Positions 61,002 through 64,000 of a DNA stretch of 64,000 bases are shown piece by piece. The translations under genes and the position numbers were made by a program. The notes under the pieces were generated by a model. It did no database searches, was not told the DNA's origin, and saw only the letters and a program-made list of their open reading frames with translations. This DNA comes from JAWKOK01 sp963765875 (GTDB lineage: Bacteria; Chloroflexota; Anaerolineae; Caldilineales; Caldilineaceae). Within the stretch, counting starts at the first letter, position 1; the number at the start of each line of letters is the position of its first letter. Location of the stretch: the NCBI GenBank assembly GCA_963765875.1, contig CAVXYK010000006.1, positions 186,001-250,000 on the forward strand, in the 5' to 3' direction.

Positions 61002-61581
61002 GTTTGATCCCAGCGAGATGACGGCCCTCAACACCCTGGGCGAGATCGTCGACTACATGGACGCCCAACTGGGTGGTCAGCCGGCGACAGCAGTCGGCTG
61101 CAGCTTCAGCTGCAGCGCAGCCGACCGTCGACCTCACGCCGATCATGCTGGAGGTCGTCACCGAAAAGACCGGCTATCCGACCGACATGCTCGAGATGGG
61201 CATGGCGCTGGACACCGACCTGGGCATCGACTCCATCAAGCGTGTCGAGATCCTGGCCGCCATGCGCGAGCGAGTGCCGACGTTGCCCGAGTTCGATCCC
61301 AACGAGATGACGGCCCTCAACACCCTGGGCGAGATCGTCGACTACATGGACGCCCAGTTGGGCGGTCAGTCGGCGGCAGCACCTGCTGCGGCTCCAGCAG
61401 TTCCGAGCCAACCGGCCGTCGACCTCACGCCGATCATGCTGGAAGTCGTTACCGAAAAGACCGGCTATCCGACCGACATGCTCGAGATGGGCATGGCGCT
61501 GGACACCGACCTGGGCATCGACTCCATCAAGCGTGTCGAGATCCTGGCGGCCATGCGCGAGCGAGTGCCGACGTTGCCTGA
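60856..61581 (+). CDS. pfaA: PfaA-like synthase piece: ACP 3 (frameshifted)
   Basis: Frame 1 encodes the third carrier domain, core 60841-61080. It is the only copy with DPSEM in place of DPNEM. After DAQLGGQPATAV the frame leaves homology, although it stays open through the repeats to 61581 because the out-of-frame reading of the repeats contains no stop. Confidence 0.7.
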   Translation: MLEVVTEKTGYPTEMLEMGMALDTDLGIDSIKRVEILAAMRERVPTLPEFDPSEMTALNTLGEIVDYMDAQLGGQPATAVGCSFSCSAADRRPHADHAGGRHRKDRLSDRHARDGHGAGHRPGHRLHQACRDPGRHARASADVARVRSQRDDGPQHPGRDRRLHGRPVGRSVGGSTCCGSSSSEPTGRRPHADHAGSRYRKDRLSDRHARDGHGAGHRPGHRLHQACRDPGGHARASADVA

Positions 61582-61858
61582 GTTTGATCCAAACGAGATG
61601 ACGGCCCTCAATACGCTGGGCGAGATCGTCGACTACATGGACGCCCAATTGGGTGGCCAGTCAGCGACTGCGCCTACTGTGGCAACTCCTCCCTCAACGG
61701 AACCTGCCGACGATCAGAGCGACGCCGGACAGATTGGCCGCTACGTCCTGAAAGTTGTGCCACAGGCTCGCTCCTGGTCTGGCCCCGCCTTTCCTGCTGG
61801 ACGGGACCAACGTGCAGATCACCGAGGACGGGGGCGGTGTTGCATCGGCCCTGGCTGA
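61073..61858 (+). CDS. pfaA: PfaA-like synthase piece: ACP 4 and ACP 5 (frameshifted)
   Basis: Frame 2 encodes two complete carrier domains joined in frame by the 51-base Ala/Pro linker SAAAPAAAPAVPSQPAVD, showing what an intact linker looks like. A Thr/Pro linker then leads to GQIGRYVLKVVPQARSW, the start of the KR region. At about 61775 homology moves to frame 3. Each ACP has the DSIKRVEILAAM site. Confidence 0.75.
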   Translation: MVSRRQQSAAASAAAQPTVDLTPIMLEVVTEKTGYPTDMLEMGMALDTDLGIDSIKRVEILAAMRERVPTLPEFDPNEMTALNTLGEIVDYMDAQLGGQSAAAPAAAPAVPSQPAVDLTPIMLEVVTEKTGYPTDMLEMGMALDTDLGIDSIKRVEILAAMRERVPTLPEFDPNEMTALNTLGEIVDYMDAQLGGQSATAPTVATPPSTEPADDQSDAGQIGRYVLKVVPQARSWSGPAFPAGRDQRADHRGRGRCCIGPG

Positions 61859-62648
61859 GAAGCTCAATGCGGCCGGCGCCAATGCCACCGTCGTCGATGA
61901 GGTGGCCGTTGACGCAAAGGCGGTCATCTGCCTGGCTGGCCTACGTGACGGCGACGCATTTGCGGCCAACAGAGAAGCGTTCCTGACTGCCGCCATGGTC
62001 GGGGACAGCTTCGAACAGAACGGTGGCCTCTTCGTCACCGTCCAGAGCACCGGCGGCGACCATGGGCTGTCCGCCGGCATCGGCGAGCAGGCATGGGCCG
62101 GCGGTTTTTCCGGGCTGGCCAAGACAGCGGCCCAGGAGTGGCCGTTGGCCGTCGTACGCAGTTTGGACGTTGCAGCAAATGATTCTGTTGAAGAGATGGC
62201 TCAGCGTTTAGCCACCGAGTTGCTGACCGGCGGCGCCGACCTCGAAATTGGCCTGAGCGCAGGTGGCGAACGAGTCGCCTTTGAGTCGGTCCCTGAAGTT
62301 GCTGAGGGCGGCCAACCGGTAGTCGACAGCCAGTCGGTGATCGTGGTCTCAGGCGGCGGCCGCGGCGTAACAGCCGCCACTGTGATAGAACTTGGCCGGC
62401 AGACACAGGCAAGCCTGGCACTGCTAGGCCGGTCTGAGCTTTTGGATGAACCCGGATACCTGGCTGATGCAGACGACGATGCCGGCATCAAGAAGGCGCT
62501 ACTGTTGGATGCCCAGGCCCGCGGCGAAAAAGTGACACCAATGGAGTTGACCGGCAAGGCCAATCGTCATCCAGGCCGCACGGGAGATCCGCTCCACACT
62601 GCAAGCCCTGCAGGATGCCGGCTCCAATGCCGTCTACCTTGCCTGTGA
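61755..62648 (+). CDS. pfaA: PfaA-like synthase piece: ketoreductase N-terminal part (frameshifted)
   Basis: Frame 3 gives a first, non-catalytic Rossmann subdomain (FLLDGTNVQITEDGGGVASALAEKLNAAGANATVVDEV...FSGLAKTAAQEWPLAVVRSLDV) and the NADPH-binding strand of the reductase, QSVIVVSGGGRGVTAATVIELGRQTQASLALLGRSEL. This is the G-rich motif of PUFA-synthase KR domains. It passes to frame 1 near 62563, within the helix that continues IVIQAAREIRSTLQAL. Confidence 0.8.
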   Translation: MCHRLAPGLAPPFLLDGTNVQITEDGGGVASALAEKLNAAGANATVVDEVAVDAKAVICLAGLRDGDAFAANREAFLTAAMVGDSFEQNGGLFVTVQSTGGDHGLSAGIGEQAWAGGFSGLAKTAAQEWPLAVVRSLDVAANDSVEEMAQRLATELLTGGADLEIGLSAGGERVAFESVPEVAEGGQPVVDSQSVIVVSGGGRGVTAATVIELGRQTQASLALLGRSELLDEPGYLADADDDAGIKKALLLDAQARGEKVTPMELTGKANRHPGRTGDPLHTASPAGCRLQCRLPCL

Positions 62649-64000
62649 CGTAACGGACGTGGACTCGACTTCCGCTGCCTTGCAACAGGTACGCGATCGC
62701 TGGGGCCCCATTACCGGCTTCGTCCATGGCGCCGGTGTCCTCGCCGACAAGCGTCTGGCCGAGAAGACCGATGAGGACTTCAGCCGAGTCTTCGGCACCA
62801 AGGTCAACGGCCTACGTTCGTTGCTGACCGCGACTCAGGAAGATCCCATCAACATGATCTGCCTCTTCTCGTCGGTGGCAGCTCGGACCGGCAACGCCGG
62901 CCAGGCCGACTATGCTATGGCCAACGAGGTGCTCAATCGCGTGGCAAACGCCGAAGTGCACCGTCGCGACGATGGACAGGACGGTCACTGTGTCGTCAAG
63001 TCGATCGGTTGGGGTCCGTGGGCCGGCGGCATGGTGACGCCAGTGCTCAAGGCCAAGTTTGAAGAGATGGGCGTCCCGCTCATCCCGCTTGATGCGGGCG
63101 CACGCGCCTTTGTCGATGAGGTTCAGAGCGCGGCACTCAACGAAGTGGAGACGGTGATCGGCGGCATGCCTCACGAGGGACCGCTGATCGACCCAGGCCA
63201 GGCCGCGACGCCAAAGCCCGCCCTCTTCGATGTCACAGTCAGCGCAGAAAGCCACCCCTATCTGCTCAGCCACCAGTTCAATGGCGGCGTCGTTCTGCCG
63301 CTTGTGACGGTACAGGAGTGGTTCCTACGGGCCGCGAGTGCCGTGGATGGTCAGCCTTTCAGGGGCGAGTGCGTGAAACTTCGAGTGCTCAAGGGTGTAC
63401 CGCTACCGAACTTTGAAGAGCAGGCCACGCGCTTCCGCATTCAGCTTCAGCCTGATGCCCACAGCCCGCTGGCTCAAAACGCCATGCTCTTTGACGCCGA
63501 TGGCGTTCCCCGTTTCGCAGCGCAGTTGGTGCGATTCGCCGACGGCGCAGGACCGTCGAATGGCTCAAGTCCAGCTGCTTCCAGTGACTGGCAGACCGTC
63601 AACTGGAGCGGAACCGACCTGTACGAATCCAAGCTCTTCCACGGTCCGGCCTTTGCCGCCATCAGCGCTGTCGAGCGCATCGGCGACAGTGGCACGCAGG
63701 CCAATCTGACCGGCAGCCGGAACCTGGGCTGGAGCAGCGAAGAGTGGATCTCCGACCCAGCCATGATCGACGGCGGCCTACAGCTGGCACGCGTTTGGGG
63801 GCTGGAGAGCGTGGGGCGGTTGACGCTGCCCACGGCCATCGAGTCGTTCATTCTGCACGAGCCGGGGATCTTCGATGCGCAAGGATCTGAAGACCGCGAC
63901 GTGCGGTGCATATTGTACGGAAAACCGATCGGACAGTCGGGAACCCGATCCGACATCTGGTTCATCGACCAGGGCACGGGCAGGATTCTGGCCGAAATTC
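62563..64000 (+). CDS. pfaA: PfaA-like synthase piece: ketoreductase C-terminal part and dehydratase hot-dog domain, partial at window end
   Basis: Frame 1 is open to the last base. The reductase continues as SNAVYLACDVTDVDSTSAAL, WGPITGFVHGAGVLADKRLAEKTDEDFSRVFGTKVNGLRSLL, the catalytic Ser/Tyr region CLFSSVAARTGNAGQADYAMANEVLNRVA and SIGWGPWAGGMVTP. A dehydratase-like double hot-dog follows: ESHPYLLSHQFNGGVVLPLVTVQEWFLRAA with the active His and the second-half LFHGPAFAAISAV ... DPAMIDGGLQLARVWG with the Asp. KS-AT-ACP5-KR-DH is the PfaA order of marine PUFA synthases. Further pfa genes probably follow beyond the window. Confidence 0.85.
   Translation, partial: MVIQAAREIRSTLQALQDAGSNAVYLACDVTDVDSTSAALQQVRDRWGPITGFVHGAGVLADKRLAEKTDEDFSRVFGTKVNGLRSLLTATQEDPINMICLFSSVAARTGNAGQADYAMANEVLNRVANAEVHRRDDGQDGHCVVKSIGWGPWAGGMVTPVLKAKFEEMGVPLIPLDAGARAFVDEVQSAALNEVETVIGGMPHEGPLIDPGQAATPKPALFDVTVSAESHPYLLSHQFNGGVVLPLVTVQEWFLRAASAVDGQPFRGECVKLRVLKGVPLPNFEEQATRFRIQLQPDAHSPLAQNAMLFDADGVPRFAAQLVRFADGAGPSNGSSPAASSDWQTVNWSGTDLYESKLFHGPAFAAISAVERIGDSGTQANLTGSRNLGWSSEEWISDPAMIDGGLQLARVWGLESVGRLTLPTAIESFILHEPGIFDAQGSEDRDVRCILYGKPIGQSGTRSDIWFIDQGTGRILAEI

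Larger units (their letters stand above)
60262..61660 (+). repeat. Five tandem ACP-encoding repeats, each with an exact 240-bp core
   Basis: The cores lie at 60262-60501, 60552-60791, 60841-61080, 61130-61369 and 61421-61660. Each encodes 80 residues from DLTPIMLEVVTEKTGYP to DAQLGGQ, with the DSIK phosphopantetheine site. The DNA sequences are nearly identical. Linkers are 50, 49, 49 and 51 bases, so only the last keeps frame. Copies 1-3 read PTEML and copies 4-5 PTDML. Confidence 0.95.

Noticed and set aside
60528..61648. - strand frames across the ACP array with a repeated MGVHVVDD start
   Set aside because: They are the antisense of the repeats; periodicity comes from the tandem ACP cores.
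59758..62648. Programmed ribosomal frameshifting to join the pfaA pieces
   Set aside because: Seven changes at different, non-slippery sites, plus similar breaks in housekeeping genes, make errors in the sequence more likely.
1..64000. tRNA, rRNA, tmRNA, CRISPR array, insertion sequence or prophage
   Set aside because: No clover-leaf signature, no regularly spaced direct repeats with unique spacers, and no transposase, integrase or phage-like protein was recognised on either strand.

Overview
The window reads as a chromosomal segment of an environmental bacterium of about 58-60 % GC, most likely a member of the Chloroflexota (Anaerolineae/Caldilineae-like). That placement is an inference from gene content (tandem META/HslJ lipoproteins, paired S41 proteases, MtaA/DUF1638 proteins, a B12-binding radical SAM protein of the TIGR03960 type, exported proteins with Chloroflexota-style tails) and from many short intergenic repeat 'phrases' and palindromes. 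No rRNA, tRNA, CRISPR, phage or insertion-sequence gene was recognised.

Layout. 1-13.5 kb: end of a PcrA/UvrD helicase, an AI-2E-type permease, mannose-6-phosphate isomerase, a broken dihydropyrimidinase, a HIT-like protein, a B12-binding radical SAM protein, a broken old-yellow-enzyme reductase and a large exported trypsin-like protease with three tandem repeats and an SH3b domain. 14-20 kb: a GH5 lipoprotein, then a pgeF / exported protein / yggS / proC / yggT / lipoprotein run. 20-34 kb: a divergent GyrI-like/WYL regulator pair, an M24 peptidase, folD, a methyltransferase, a broken polytopic membrane protein, META lipoproteins (one degraded), menA, a HEAT-like protein, smpB, two S41 peptidases and an HD-domain protein. 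34.5-41.6 kb: a compact sulfur/electron-transfer cluster with an ArsR-type regulator, an octaheme cytochrome c of the tetrathionate-reductase (OTR) type, a heptaheme cytochrome c fused to a cytochrome b, and two YeeE/YedE transporter halves, the second fused to a rhodanese domain with no catalytic Cys and a SoxY-like Gly-rich C-terminal cysteine tail. 41.7-54.1 kb: rpiB, a serine hydrolase, a YgjP-like metalloprotease, membrane and stress proteins, two MtaA/UroD-family proteins, a long-chain acyl-CoA ligase, a DUF1638 protein, an MscS channel and a solute-binding lipoprotein. 54.9-64 kb: a PUFA-synthase-like (Pfa) locus, with pfaD followed by a giant pfaA-like synthase (KS-AT-5xACP-KR-DH) that runs off the window.

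A dominant oddity is that seven otherwise intact genes are cut by 14 frame changes: pcrA, dihydropyrimidinase, OYE, the protease, the membrane protein, one S41 peptidase, and pfaA seven times. By my frame reading 11 of the 14 are net +1, as if one base were added. Homology continues across each break and housekeeping genes are hit, so base-calling or assembly indels are the simplest reading. I therefore annotate these genes as pieces of single genes.

The two systems most worth following are the OTR/heptaheme-cytochrome b/YeeE-rhodanese cluster and the Pfa-type synthase with five nearly identical 240-bp carrier-protein cores.
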